DNA from: Streptomyces sp. ST2-7A
Lineage (GTDB): Bacteria > Actinomycetota > Actinomycetes > Streptomycetales > Streptomycetaceae
Direction of reading: 5' to 3'
DNA length: 64,000 nt
NCBI RefSeq assembly: GCF_021390475.1
Contig: NZ_JAJUWS010000001.1
Coordinates: 62,001-126,000, forward strand
Shown here in pieces: positions 18,920 through 27,705 of this stretch (position 1 is the stretch's first letter; each line of letters starts with the position of its first letter). The position numbers were made by a program, and so were the translations under genes. The notes below the pieces were generated by a model. It did no database searches and was not told where the DNA came from. It saw only the letters and a program-made list of their open reading frames with translations.

Positions 18920-20380
18920 ATGACCACCCGGAACCAGCGGCCCGACCGGGCCGAACTCCCGCCGCTGCCCGCCACCGCCCCCCCCGTCCCCGCGCCCGAT
19001 CCGGAGACCGACGCCCGCATCCGGGCCGCCGACCGCGCCCACGTCTTCCACTCGTGGTCCGCGCAGGGGCACATCGCCCCGCTGCCGATCGCCGGCGCCG
19101 CGGGCTCCTGGTTCTGGGACTACTCCGGCGACCGCTACCTGGACTTCTCCTCCCAGCTGGTCAACGTCAACATCGGCCACCAGCACCCGAAACTGGTCGC
19201 CGGGATCGCCGAACAGGCCGCGAGGCTCGCCACCGTCTCACCCGCCTTCGCCAACGACGCCCGGGCCGAGGCGGCCCGACTGATCGCCGAGGTGGCGCCC
19301 GGCGACCTCAACCGGGTGTTCTTCACCAACGGCGGCGCCGAGGCCAACGAGCACGCCGTGAGGATGGCCCGGGCACACACCGGCCGGCACAAGGTCATGG
19401 CCGCCTACCGCAGCTACCACGGCGCCACCGCCGGAGCCATCGCGCTGACCGGCGAGCCCCGCCGCTGGGGCTCGGAACCCGTCGCCCCGGGCGTGGTGCG
19501 GTACTGGGGGCCGTACCCCTACCGCTCCGCCTTCCACGCCGGGACCGAGGAGGAGGAGAGCGCCCGCGCCCTGGAACACCTGCGGCGGACCATGGTCATG
19601 GAGGGCCCGCACACGATCGCCGCCCTCGTGCTGGAGACCGTCGTCGGCACCAACGGCATCCTGGTGCCGCCGCCCGGCTACCTCGAGGGCGTGCGGGCAC
19701 TGTGCGACGAGTTCGGCGTCCTGCTGATCGCCGACGAGGTGATGGCCGGCTTCGGGCGGTGCGGCGAGTGGTTCGCCGTCGACCACTGGGGTGTGGTGCC
19801 GGACCTGATCACCTTCGCCAAGGGCATCAACTCCGGGTACGTGCCACTGGGCGGCGTGGTGATCTCCGACGCCGTCGCCGACACCTTCCGCGACCGCCCC
19901 TACCCGGGCGGCCTGACCTACTCCGGGCACCCGCTGGCCTGCGCCTCGGCCGTGGTGTCGATGGGGGTCTTCCGCGAGGAGAACATCCTGGAGCACGTGC
20001 GGACCCTCGGCGAGAAGGTGATCGGCCCGGAGCTGCGGGCCCTGGCCGAGCGGCACCCCAGCGTCGGCGACGTACGCGGCCTGGGCGTCTTCTGGGCGGT
20101 GGAGCTGGTGCGCGACCGGGAGACCCGCGAGCCGTTGGTGCCGTTCAACGCGAGCGGGGCCGACGCGGCGCCGATGGCGGAGTTCACCGCGGCCTGCAAG
20201 GCGGGCGGGCTGTGGCCGTTCGCGCACTTCAACCGCACCCACGTGGTACCACCGTGCACGATCACCGAGGAGGAGGTCCGGTACGGCATCGCCCTGCTGG
20301 ACCGGGCCCTGGACGTCGCCGACCGCCACACCACCGCCGCCGGCCCCGGGCGCCCCGGGCCGGCGGCGCCCGGGCGGTGA
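18920..20380 (+). CDS. Class III PLP-dependent aminotransferase (omega-amino-acid or taurine/beta-alanine-pyruvate type)
   Basis: 486 residues. Features are FFTNGGAEANEHAVRMAR near 134, YRSYHGATAGA near 163, ADEVMAGFGRCGEW near 271, and the PLP lysine K301 in FAKGINSGYVPLGGV. The family includes beta-alanine-pyruvate, taurine-pyruvate and related omega-transaminases, so the amino donor cannot be set from sequence. The first 30 residues are Pro/Ala-rich. The ATG at 18920 has no clear ribosome-binding site, so the message may be leaderless or the start slightly different. No operon partner is apparent. Confidence 0.85.
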   Translation: MTTRNQRPDRAELPPLPATAPPVPAPDPETDARIRAADRAHVFHSWSAQGHIAPLPIAGAAGSWFWDYSGDRYLDFSSQLVNVNIGHQHPKLVAGIAEQAARLATVSPAFANDARAEAARLIAEVAPGDLNRVFFTNGGAEANEHAVRMARAHTGRHKVMAAYRSYHGATAGAIALTGEPRRWGSEPVAPGVVRYWGPYPYRSAFHAGTEEEESARALEHLRRTMVMEGPHTIAALVLETVVGTNGILVPPPGYLEGVRALCDEFGVLLIADEVMAGFGRCGEWFAVDHWGVVPDLITFAKGINSGYVPLGGVVISDAVADTFRDRPYPGGLTYSGHPLACASAVVSMGVFREENILEHVRTLGEKVIGPELRALAERHPSVGDVRGLGVFWAVELVRDRETREPLVPFNASGADAAPMAEFTAACKAGGLWPFAHFNRTHVVPPCTITEEEVRYGIALLDRALDVADRHTTAAGPGRPGPAAPGR

Positions 20381-20635
20381 CCCGGCCGAAACGGTGACCA
20401 CGGGCCGGGGCGGTGACCACGGCCGAGGCCCACCCCTCGACGAAGCGTCGAAGCCGGGCGCTTCACCGGTCCCGACAGGGCCGTTGGCCGTACCGCGCCG
20501 CGCGCCGGGAAGCGGTTGATAGGTTCATCGACCGAACACGAGTAGTGATCGATCGACAACCGAATCGACACCTCGGCGCGGCGTCCGCACGAGCCGATGC
20601 GGATCGCCGGGGTGGACAACGGAGGGGCGGGAATC

Positions 20636-21940
20636 ATGCGAACGGGGACACGGAAGAGGAAGCCCGGGCCGAGCCGGGGCACACGCGTCGCGGGAGCCGC
20701 CCTGCTGGGCGTCCTCCTGCTCGCCGCCTGTTCCGACGGTGGACAGGACACGGGGGAGACGGCCGGTGACGACGCCGCCGGCGGTGCCGAAACGGTCGTG
20801 GAGGAGGAGCCGGAGGCTCCCCCGGCCTTCGCCGCGGAGCCCGCCGCGACCCTCACCGAGGAGGCGTTCACCCCGCCGATGCCGGCCGCCGTCCTCGGCG
20901 ACGCCGTCTTCCTCGCCGATCACACCGGCCTGACCCGCTTCGACGCCGAGGGCACGGAGACCGGCCGCGCCGAACCCGAGCACCCCGTCATCCACATCCC
21001 CGACACGATCCCCGAGGACTCCCTGGACCAGGCACAGGCGGGCGTGCGCTCCGTCCAGACCCCGCTCGCGGGCGAGTTGAACGGCGACCCGGTCGTCTTC
21101 TCCGGCTTCCCGGTGGAACTGCCCGCCGGTGAGGGCCTGGAGATCATCGCCGCCGACGCCGACACCGGCGAGCGGGTCTGGAACACCTCCTTCGCCCCGG
21201 AGAAGTGGGGCACCGCCCCGCCCCGGGTCTCGGCCTCCACCTCGCTGCTCGGGTACCACGACGACCTGCTGATCCTCCAGATCGTCAAGGACCGCATGAT
21301 GAGCAGCACCTACGCCGTCTCGGTGCCGGACGCGGCGGTCGCCTGGAGCGACACCGACGCGCACTTCTCCCTCGCCGTACACGAGGACGTGATCATCGCC
21401 CGTCAGATCGTGGACGGCGGACTGATGGGGCCGCTGACCGGTCTCTCCCCGGTCGACGGCTCGGTGGTGTGGCGCAAGGCCGACGACGACACCAACGGCG
21501 GCGCCGGCTTCGGTCCCGTGCTGCGGGTCGGGCTGCCCGACGGCCTGAAATCCGCGCTGGTCTCCGCCGCCGACGGCTCCGTACTCGTCACCGACGAGGA
21601 CGGCCTGCCGACGGGCTCACCGCACTGCGTGCACGACCGGGCCGCCGACATCGTGGTGTGCGGCGCCGACTCCGGTGCCGTGGCCGTGGCCGTGGACGCC
21701 GACGGGACGGTGCTGTGGAGCCTGTCCCGCGACGACGACGGATGGAGCGGCGTGCCCACCGGGACCGACGAGGGCATCGTCTTCGTCGACCGGGGCGAGG
21801 ACGCGCCGCCCGTCGCCGTGAACGCCGCCGACGGCGAGGTGGTGAACGAGGACAGCGGCGTCGCCCCGGCCCTCTTCGGCTCCGGCTTCGGCGTGGTGCG
21901 GGACGGCCCCGTCCTCACCCTGCACCCCCGCGCGGACTGA
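20636..21940 (+). CDS. Lipoprotein with PQQ-like beta-propeller
   Basis: 434 residues from ATG 20636, with GGAGGGG at 20621-20627. A basic n-region leads to the lipobox LLAAC near residue 25, then an acidic Gly/Thr/Glu-rich tether of about 50 residues. The rest carries repeats of propeller type (IIAADADTGERVWNTS; GLSPVDGSVVWRKA; AVAVDADGTVLWSLS; AVNAADGEVV), as in PQQ_2 repeats. It is probably an extracytoplasmic scaffold or binding protein; the ligand is unknown. The last 50 bases of the gene recur in degraded form at 27622-27670, across the mobile and AT-rich block. Confidence 0.85.
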   Translation: MRTGTRKRKPGPSRGTRVAGAALLGVLLLAACSDGGQDTGETAGDDAAGGAETVVEEEPEAPPAFAAEPAATLTEEAFTPPMPAAVLGDAVFLADHTGLTRFDAEGTETGRAEPEHPVIHIPDTIPEDSLDQAQAGVRSVQTPLAGELNGDPVVFSGFPVELPAGEGLEIIAADADTGERVWNTSFAPEKWGTAPPRVSASTSLLGYHDDLLILQIVKDRMMSSTYAVSVPDAAVAWSDTDAHFSLAVHEDVIIARQIVDGGLMGPLTGLSPVDGSVVWRKADDDTNGGAGFGPVLRVGLPDGLKSALVSAADGSVLVTDEDGLPTGSPHCVHDRAADIVVCGADSGAVAVAVDADGTVLWSLSRDDDGWSGVPTGTDEGIVFVDRGEDAPPVAVNAADGEVVNEDSGVAPALFGSGFGVVRDGPVLTLHPRAD

Positions 21941-22380
21941 CATCCCCGACGGCGGGTATCCGGCCCAACCGCACAGAACCAGGACACCTGCGAGAGTCCC
22001 GCTGCACACCACGGAGATGGGGCACGGTGGGGCTGAGTGGCTACGGTCTCCTCACGCGGGGGGGCACCCAACGGAAGGAGGGACGGAGGCGAGAGCCTGA
22101 GCGCATTGGCTCAACGGGGGCACGTCCGGTCGGAAGCGCAATCGTCCGAACCGCTGGAGTGTCCTGCTCTCCATTGTTCAGCGGACCGGGGCCCACTCCC
22201 GTGGCGGATCACACGGGCCTGGTCGGTGTACTCGTGCCGGAACAGGTCGTGCCCGGTGCGGTCCGTGTGCCGTAGAGCCCAGTCCTGAGCGTCGTTGGGG
22301 ACACCCCCGAGGAGCCGGAGTCCTCATCACACCCCGCTGCCACGCAGAAGAGCTGTGCGGTGATACCGCCGTCAGACACA
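21941..22380. other. Decayed intergenic DNA before the IS1380 remnant
   Basis: No intact gene. On the minus strand about 22200-22320 reads as an open piece (including DAQDWALRHTDRTGHDLF) ended by a stop at the upstream side. It looks like a protein fragment but I do not recognise it. The region reads as insertion debris. Confidence 0.4.
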
Positions 22381-22690
22381 TGACTGACGGTGTGGTCTAC
22401 GGGGACACCGACCTGGGCAACCTGCCCTTCCACAACTTCGCCTACAACCAGATCTGGCTGGAGATTGTCCAGACGGCACCGAACCCACCGCCTGGATGCC
22501 GATGCTCGCCCTGATAGGTAAAGCCGGGCCCCGGGAACCGCGGCGCCTGCGCTTCCGCCTGTTCTCCGTGGCCGGCCGGCTCGTCACCACCGGCCGCCGC
22601 CGCATCCTCCGCCTCACCCACCACTGGCCCCGGACCCATGAGATCACCGGCACCCTCCACCGGCTCGCACTCCTGCCCAACCCCGGCTGA
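22381..22690 (+). pseudogene. IS1380-family transposase remnant (C-terminal part)
   Basis: Two frames together give the recognisable tail of IS1380-type transposases: GNLPFHNFAYNQIWLEIV in the first (open from about 22381 to 22519), then PMLALIGKAGPREPRRLRFR and LFSVAGRLVTTGRRR in the second (22496-22690, ending at its own stop). The frame change and loss of everything upstream make it inactive. The AT-richer stretch at 22828-22853 may be the right end of this old element, immediately before the IS630 insertion. Confidence 0.75.
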
Positions 22691-22855
22691 CCAGCGAAAC
22701 CATCTGTCCCGACGAAACAAGAACTCACCCCGGAGCAGTGGAACCCGGCGCCCACCCGACGCGACAGCCGGGCCCCCGGCCTGCCCACCAACAACTCCGG
22801 AGAGCGAAAGGGTCCACCGACCCCGTCGATAAACCCTCACGAAACATCGAGGTTA

Positions 22856-24017
22856 CCGAGGTTGAACTCGTGGTGTCGTAGAGGCTGACGGACGGCGGTC
22901 CTCTGCGGTATCACCGGGACATGCGGTATCCACAAGGGGGCGGGCTGACCGCCGAACGGCAGCGGTTTCGCGAGGGGTTACGGCTCCAGGCAGCCGAGCG
23001 GTTCGCCCGGGGCGAGGCGAGTTCTGTGATCGCCAAGGATCTGCGTGTCAACGTCCGGTCGGTGCAGCGATGGCGGCAGGCGTGGGAGGAGGACGGGGCG
23101 CATGCTCTGCGGTCGCAGGGCTCGGCGTCGTTGCCGAGACTGAGCGAGAAGCAGTTCGCGCAGCTGGAGGCGGAGTTGGCCAAGGGGCCGGTCGCGCACG
23201 GCTGGCAGGACCAGCGCTGGACCCCGAGCCGGATCAAGACCGTGATCGGCCGGCGCTTCCACCTGACCTACACCATTCAGGGTGTGCGCAAGCTGCTGGT
23301 GCGCAACGGCTGGTCCTGCCAGGTCCCCGCCCGCCGGGCCCTGGAACGCAACGACGAGGCCGTGACCGGCTGGGTGAAGGAGACCTGGCCCTGCGCGGAA
23401 GACTCGCGGCGGCCCGTGGAGCCTGGCTCGTCTTCGAGGACGAAGCCGGCTTCTCCATGACGCCGCCGCAGGCGAAGACCTGGTCACAGCGCGGTCGAAC
23501 CCCGGTGGTGCGAGTCCGCCGCCGCTCCCGCAGACGCATCTCCATCGCAGCGTTGACCTGCTACAAACCCGGTCACCGATCGAGGCTGATCTACCGGCCC
23601 CGCCGCGACGAGGGCAACCGCGACGGACGCAAGAGTTTCTCCTGGCGCGATTACCGCGACCTGCTGATCGCCGCACACCGGCAGCTCGGAGGCCCGATCG
23701 TCCCGGTCTGGGACGATCTCAACGTCCACAAGGCCGCCGACCTGCGGAAATGGGCGGCAGCCCGGGACTGGCCGACCATCTACTACCTGCCGCCCTACGC
23801 ACCCGACCTCAACCCGGTCGAAGGGATCTGGTCACTGCTGCGGCGCGGCCGGCTCTCCAACGTCGCCTTCAGCACCCCCGAACACCTCGTCCAGACCATC
23901 CGACGCGGTCTCCGCCACATCCAGTACCGCAGCGACCTCATAGACGGCTGCCTCACCGAGACAGGACTGCCCCTCAGCCCCTGATCACCGAAGACGACAT
24001 CACGATTTCAACCTCAG
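22856..24017 (+). mobile_element. Complete IS630-family insertion sequence
   Basis: A 1162-base element with terminal inverted repeats of 24 bases (22856-22879 and 23994-24017, 21 of 24 matching). It is flanked by a TA dinucleotide on both sides (22854-22855 and 24018-24019), the target duplication typical of IS630/Tc1-mariner elements. It contains one transposase reading region in two frames. It sits at the junction between the IS1380 remnant and the AT-rich cassette. Confidence 0.9.
22921..23984 (+). CDS. IS630-family transposase, read in two frames (-1 shift)
   Basis: The first frame, from ATG 22921, carries an N-terminal helix-turn-helix (GEASSVIAKDLRVNVRSVQRW) and ends at a stop at 23458-23460. 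The second frame continues with the DDE domain: VFEDEAGFS, VWDDLNVHK and NPVEGIW, ending at 23984. Residues matching the family change frame around 23395-23420, where the reading must slip back one base. All three catalytic acidic residues are intact, so either expression uses programmed frameshifting, known for some IS630 members, or this copy is inactive. I see no classic A-rich slippery run. Confidence 0.85.
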
Positions 24018-24165
24018 TAGACCTCAAAGAATTCGACTTGACGGAAGCGCGAGAGGTGGAATTTCCGATAAATACTCATTTACTGTGCGCTTACGGTTGG
24101 TTGCACATAGCTGAGATGCGTGTAAAGCTATGCACATCCGAGGGCCCGACAGAGAAAGGGTTCTC

Positions 24166-24636
24166 ATGTGGCGAAAGAGGGGGAAAGTGAATCTGGCACG
24201 CAAGCTTTTCGTTGCTTCTATTGCTGTCTTGGTAGGGTTTGGAACGGCCGGATCCGCGCATGCGGGAGGTAGCTCAAAGACCATTGCCATCACAAGTAGC
24301 GCTTCTCTGACTTCGAATATCTGGTACAGCAACACTCTTAGCATAAGGGGTTGTTCAGACTTCCAGGTATCTGCTGTCATATCCGGTGGTGCAGCCCCAC
24401 GTTCTGGGATTGACATGGTGAAGACTCATGTTGAGGCCACAGGATACGGAATCGGTTGGGGTGGCGGGGCTTTTCAGACCGGTTCACTCGATAGGCACCT
24501 TACCAATGACAGGGGGCAGCGTGGCGCTTACCTGAGTGGGAACACTTGCTTCGGGGTTACCACTGTTTACGCCAGCTGGAAGAATACTGCGACCACTCGG
24601 TACTACCAAGTGAACCGGGTTGCCACCGCTAACTGA
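24166..24636 (+). CDS. Secreted protein of unknown function, two cysteines
   Basis: 156 residues from ATG 24166, preceded by GAGAAAGGG (24152-24160); ATG 24130 and GTG 24187 are in frame. A signal peptide (KRGKVNLARK, a hydrophobic core, cleavage expected after AHA at 33) leads to a mature part rich in Ser, Thr and Gly with only two cysteines, C63 and C128, which could form one disulfide. There is a glycine-rich patch (GYGIGWGGGAF). I do not recognise the family. It is the first gene of an AT-rich cassette with a lipoprotein, an ABC ATPase and an FtsX-type permease; 9 bases separate it from the next start. Base and codon use differ strongly from the surrounding genes, pointing to acquisition by transfer. 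Confidence 0.75.
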   Translation: MWRKRGKVNLARKLFVASIAVLVGFGTAGSAHAGGSSKTIAITSSASLTSNIWYSNTLSIRGCSDFQVSAVISGGAAPRSGIDMVKTHVEATGYGIGWGGGAFQTGSLDRHLTNDRGQRGAYLSGNTCFGVTTVYASWKNTATTRYYQVNRVATAN

Positions 24637-24645
24637 GGAGCGCAA

Positions 24646-25557
24646 GTGACCCGGAAAGGGTCGTCCCCGGGGCATCCTATTGAGGGTGCCCCGCTGGGGC
24701 GTTTGGTATCTGTGGTCGTTTCTCTGGGGCTCATCCTCTCGGTTTCGGCTTGCATGGGTCAATCAGATGTGGAGGTGATGATCGCGGACCTTTCTGAGTT
24801 CCAACTCCAAGAAGGTGTTTACTCGCCCGTGTCACCGATGGAAGAACAGGTGGACCCAGCACCGCCCAATGACATGACCTCGCTATATTTCGCTGCCGCC
24901 ATAGCAGACTCGACAGGTGAAGGAGCCAGAATTATTGGCGCCGAAGGGGTAGAGAGAGCCAAGGAGTATGCCGACATCACAAGCCGCGAGAATCAATGCG
25001 ACGGAATGTTGTTCTCCGCAGCAATTCTTCACATAGCCGAAGAACGCAACACTGAGCTTGAGCAGCGCGCTGTCTCGTGTACGGTAGATCGACTGAAGAA
25101 CGACGGCGTGCATCGCATGAACGCCGATGGGGTGGAGCTGGCCATACAGATGGTGGAGCGATTGGGCTATTGGGAGAACATCCCTCCACTTACCGCAGAA
25201 ACCTTCGATGTGGATACTCGACTCGACCGCTATCATGCATGGCAAATTCTCGCCCTCCTGCCCTACATCGAGAATGATCAAGAAATTAAAAGGCATTACA
25301 AGCGGGAAATAATCGAGGCTGGGAAATTCCTAAAGAATCCCGACAACGATGCTCTTCTTTCGGAAGTTGTGGCAGCATACAAGGTCCCCGGAAGCGGCAC
25401 CAACATCAACGAACTTCCCGATGGCTTGCTAAACTGGCTGGAATCTGTACGTGGATGCGGGAATAGCGAGACACATTATCGCGCTTCCCTCGATGTCGAT
25501 TTCTGCGTTCTCCAAGACTCTTGGTTGGGCTTGATCAGTGGGTTGATTCCTCGATGA
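24646..25557 (+). CDS. Predicted lipoprotein of the AT-rich cassette
   Basis: 303 residues. The GTG at 24646 has GAGGAG (24635-24640) 5 bases upstream. The lipobox is SVSAC with C36. The mature protein looks mostly alpha-helical and acidic, with four further cysteines (in ENQCDG, AVSCTV, VRGCGN, DFCVL) and no motif I can name. It might form an alpha/alpha helical-repeat fold, but that is a guess. It is translated directly after the secreted protein and before the ABC transporter, so it may be an accessory or immunity-like surface protein. Confidence 0.75.
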   Translation: MTRKGSSPGHPIEGAPLGRLVSVVVSLGLILSVSACMGQSDVEVMIADLSEFQLQEGVYSPVSPMEEQVDPAPPNDMTSLYFAAAIADSTGEGARIIGAEGVERAKEYADITSRENQCDGMLFSAAILHIAEERNTELEQRAVSCTVDRLKNDGVHRMNADGVELAIQMVERLGYWENIPPLTAETFDVDTRLDRYHAWQILALLPYIENDQEIKRHYKREIIEAGKFLKNPDNDALLSEVVAAYKVPGSGTNINELPDGLLNWLESVRGCGNSETHYRASLDVDFCVLQDSWLGLISGLIPR

Positions 25558-25603
25558 GTGTGCAAGTACGGTACCTCGGGAACGGAAAGATACCGACAGA
25601 AAA

Positions 25604-26350
25604 ATGAAAAACGAAAATGACGCCCTCGTTCTTGAGTCCGTCACCAAAAGCTTCCCCGTGAAGCATGCAAAGAATTCAACCGGGGACTCGACAGTTCTGA
25701 ATTCAGTGTCTTTGCGACTTTGCGGTGGAGATTTGGTTTGGTTGCGAGGCCCTTCGGGTACCGGAAAGACCACTCTGCTGTCAATCTCTGGTCTTTTGGC
25801 ATGGCCTGACAGCGGAAAAGTTTACGTGACGGGAGAGAACGTCTCTGACCTCGTAGGGGCGAAGGCAGCTTCAATACGACGCCGGAGTATCGGCTTCGTT
25901 TTCCAGAAGCCAACATTTCTTCCCGCCCTAAACATTCTGGAAAATGTTCTGCTTCCTTCTGTCGATACCAAGCTCAATGCACATGATCGAGCCATTGAAC
26001 TTCTGGAAAATTTTGGTTTGCAGGGACGCTTGAGCCATCGTCCGGCGCTGTTGTCCGGAGGTGAAGCACAGCGTGCTGCTCTGGCTAGAGCCTTGATCAA
26101 CGAGCCTCCTCTGATTCTGGCTGATGAGCCGACAGCGGGCTTGGACACGTCTTCGGGAGAAGTCGTGCGTCGATATCTCACGAATCTGGCCACAGGCGGG
26201 CGAGCCGTGCTGGTCGCATCCCATGACGAGGCCTTTGCCGACCATGCCACACACACGCTTGAATTGCGTGATGGGAAATTGGTGAAAAATATGGCTCGGG
26301 AGGCGAAGGTGCGCTCTGACTCCATGCTGGATACGGAGGGGGAGGCGTGA
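25604..26350 (+). CDS. ABC transporter ATP-binding protein, MacB/LolD type
   Basis: 248 residues. Walker A GPSGTGKTT is at 49-57, Q-loop FVFQKPTFLPALN near 98, signature LLSGGEAQRAALARAL near 149, Walker B LILADEP near 170, and switch histidine in ASHDE. This is the LolD/MacB/FtsE branch, whose partners are four-helix FtsX-type permeases; the next gene is exactly that and overlaps by 4 bases. Related ATPases serve in peptide or bacteriocin export and in lipoprotein handling. The ribosome-binding site is weak. The sequence is AT-rich relative to its neighbours. Confidence 0.88.
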   Translation: MKNENDALVLESVTKSFPVKHAKNSTGDSTVLNSVSLRLCGGDLVWLRGPSGTGKTTLLSISGLLAWPDSGKVYVTGENVSDLVGAKAASIRRRSIGFVFQKPTFLPALNILENVLLPSVDTKLNAHDRAIELLENFGLQGRLSHRPALLSGGEAQRAALARALINEPPLILADEPTAGLDTSSGEVVRRYLTNLATGGRAVLVASHDEAFADHATHTLELRDGKLVKNMAREAKVRSDSMLDTEGEA

Positions 26351-27585
26351 AAACAGAAAACCGCTTGGTGCAGGTAGAGCTATTGCGTTCACTACGTCGC
26401 CACTGGTTGATTCCGGTAGTTCTTTCTCTCCTTGTCAGTTTCAGTGTTCTTGCTCGGGGAGCGGTGCACGAGGCTCAGGCCACCGTGGAAGAGCTCGACA
26501 CCCGAGACGGACTCTTGCGCACAATTAATGTATGGGCGGATACACCTGACGGCCGTACGCCTCTCACCCGTGAGCGAATCAACACCATTGCGAATTTTCC
26601 CCGGGTCACCGCAGTGACTCCCTACGGGGGCGGAGGAGGAGAAGCTTACCTCAGTAAGGACAAAGACCGCTCCGATCCCCGCATGCTGACGTTGCTTCCG
26701 CTCACGGCAGCCCACCCGACGGTGGTGGCTGGTCAAGAAAAGCAGGAAGCTGGCGGGAAAGGAGAAAATTCCGTCTTCCTGGAGCGGGATGAAATCCTCA
26801 TGCCCGAAGGTTTTTCCGGACTCTCAGCCGAAGACCTTATTGGCCAGGAGATCGTGGTACTCCATACACCCGTAGAGCACATAGAGCGGGATGAGCGTGG
26901 CTCGGAAGCCATGTATGGCGGTGATCCCGAAGAGCTATTCTTCACCGTGACTGCCGTACACAACGATACTCTGGGGAATTTGGATGGCCCCGGTACGGCA
27001 TATGTGCATCCCGATGTGGCCACTACTGTATACGCCGGGATGCGGGGTGCGACTGTCGAGGAGATTGAACGTGGCGAGGGTTACGACTCGTTGAGAGTGG
27101 AAGCGGCCTCTGCACAGGATGTTCCCGAAGTTCAGCGGATGCTGAGAGAAGCCGGCCTCTACGCCGCCAGCGTCACTGCCCAGATGCGAGGTCTCTCCCC
27201 TGCAATGGCAATGCTCGATACTGCCACCAACGTTGCCCTGTGGGCACTGCTTGGGCTCGGCCTCCTATTCGGTCTGGTGCTGGGAACTCAACGAGTTCGT
27301 TCCCGCATGAGCGAGATCGGTCTACTGAAGGCACTCGGCTTCACCGACACCCGAATTCTCCGTCTTCTCGCGATGGAACTATTCGCATTGGGCTTTATCG
27401 CAGCATTGATAGGAGTGGGCCTGGGGCTGGGGGTAACGTTGCTTCTTTTCGGAGGAACCAAAGCGGATCTTCTCCTGGGACTCACGCTGCTGCCCGTTCC
27501 TGGATTGGTGCTGCTTCTCGGAGCGCTCTTCCCTCTTCACTACGTCCGTCGTCTTCCTCCCGACACAGTGCTTCGAAATCTCTGA
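26347..27585 (+). CDS. FtsX/MacB-type ABC transporter permease
   Basis: 412 residues. The GTG at 26347 overlaps the ATPase stop. Topology is MacB-like: one membrane helix near 17-36 (WLIPVVLSLLVSFSVLA), a large extracytoplasmic domain of about 250 residues, then three C-terminal helices (NVALWALLGLGLLFGLVLG; ALGFIAALIGVGLGLGVTLLLF; GLTLLPVPGLVLLLGALFP). The conserved cytosolic motif MSEIGLLKALGFT of the FtsX domain lies between the second and third. These pumps act by mechanotransmission on substrates outside the membrane, fitting a role for the adjacent secreted protein or lipoprotein. Confidence 0.87.
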   Translation: MKTENRLVQVELLRSLRRHWLIPVVLSLLVSFSVLARGAVHEAQATVEELDTRDGLLRTINVWADTPDGRTPLTRERINTIANFPRVTAVTPYGGGGGEAYLSKDKDRSDPRMLTLLPLTAAHPTVVAGQEKQEAGGKGENSVFLERDEILMPEGFSGLSAEDLIGQEIVVLHTPVEHIERDERGSEAMYGGDPEELFFTVTAVHNDTLGNLDGPGTAYVHPDVATTVYAGMRGATVEEIERGEGYDSLRVEAASAQDVPEVQRMLREAGLYAASVTAQMRGLSPAMAMLDTATNVALWALLGLGLLFGLVLGTQRVRSRMSEIGLLKALGFTDTRILRLLAMELFALGFIAALIGVGLGLGVTLLLFGGTKADLLLGLTLLPVPGLVLLLGALFPLHYVRRLPPDTVLRNL

Positions 27586-27621
27586 AGAGTGGTTCCCCTC
27601 CTCGTTTTCTGATACGCCGCG

Positions 27622-27670
27622 GCGTGGTGCGTGATGGCCCCGTCCTCACCCTGCACCCCGCGTGGACTGA
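27622..27670 (+). pseudogene. Degraded copy of the PQQ-lipoprotein gene tail
   Basis: 49 bases matching the last 50 bases of the lipoprotein gene (21891-21940) with three substitutions and one deletion. The deletion removes the stop frame, so this is not a functional end. It marks either the relic of a second lipoprotein gene or the far junction of the inserted 5.7 kb block. Confidence 0.75.
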
Positions 27671-27705
27671 CCCCACCCGGCGGCCCGAACGCCCCGGCCC
27701 AGACC

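Noticed and set aside
24020..24165. Small open frames at the start of the AT-rich cassette
   Set aside because: Short, without convincing ribosome-binding sites, and overlapping the likely promoter region of the secreted-protein gene.
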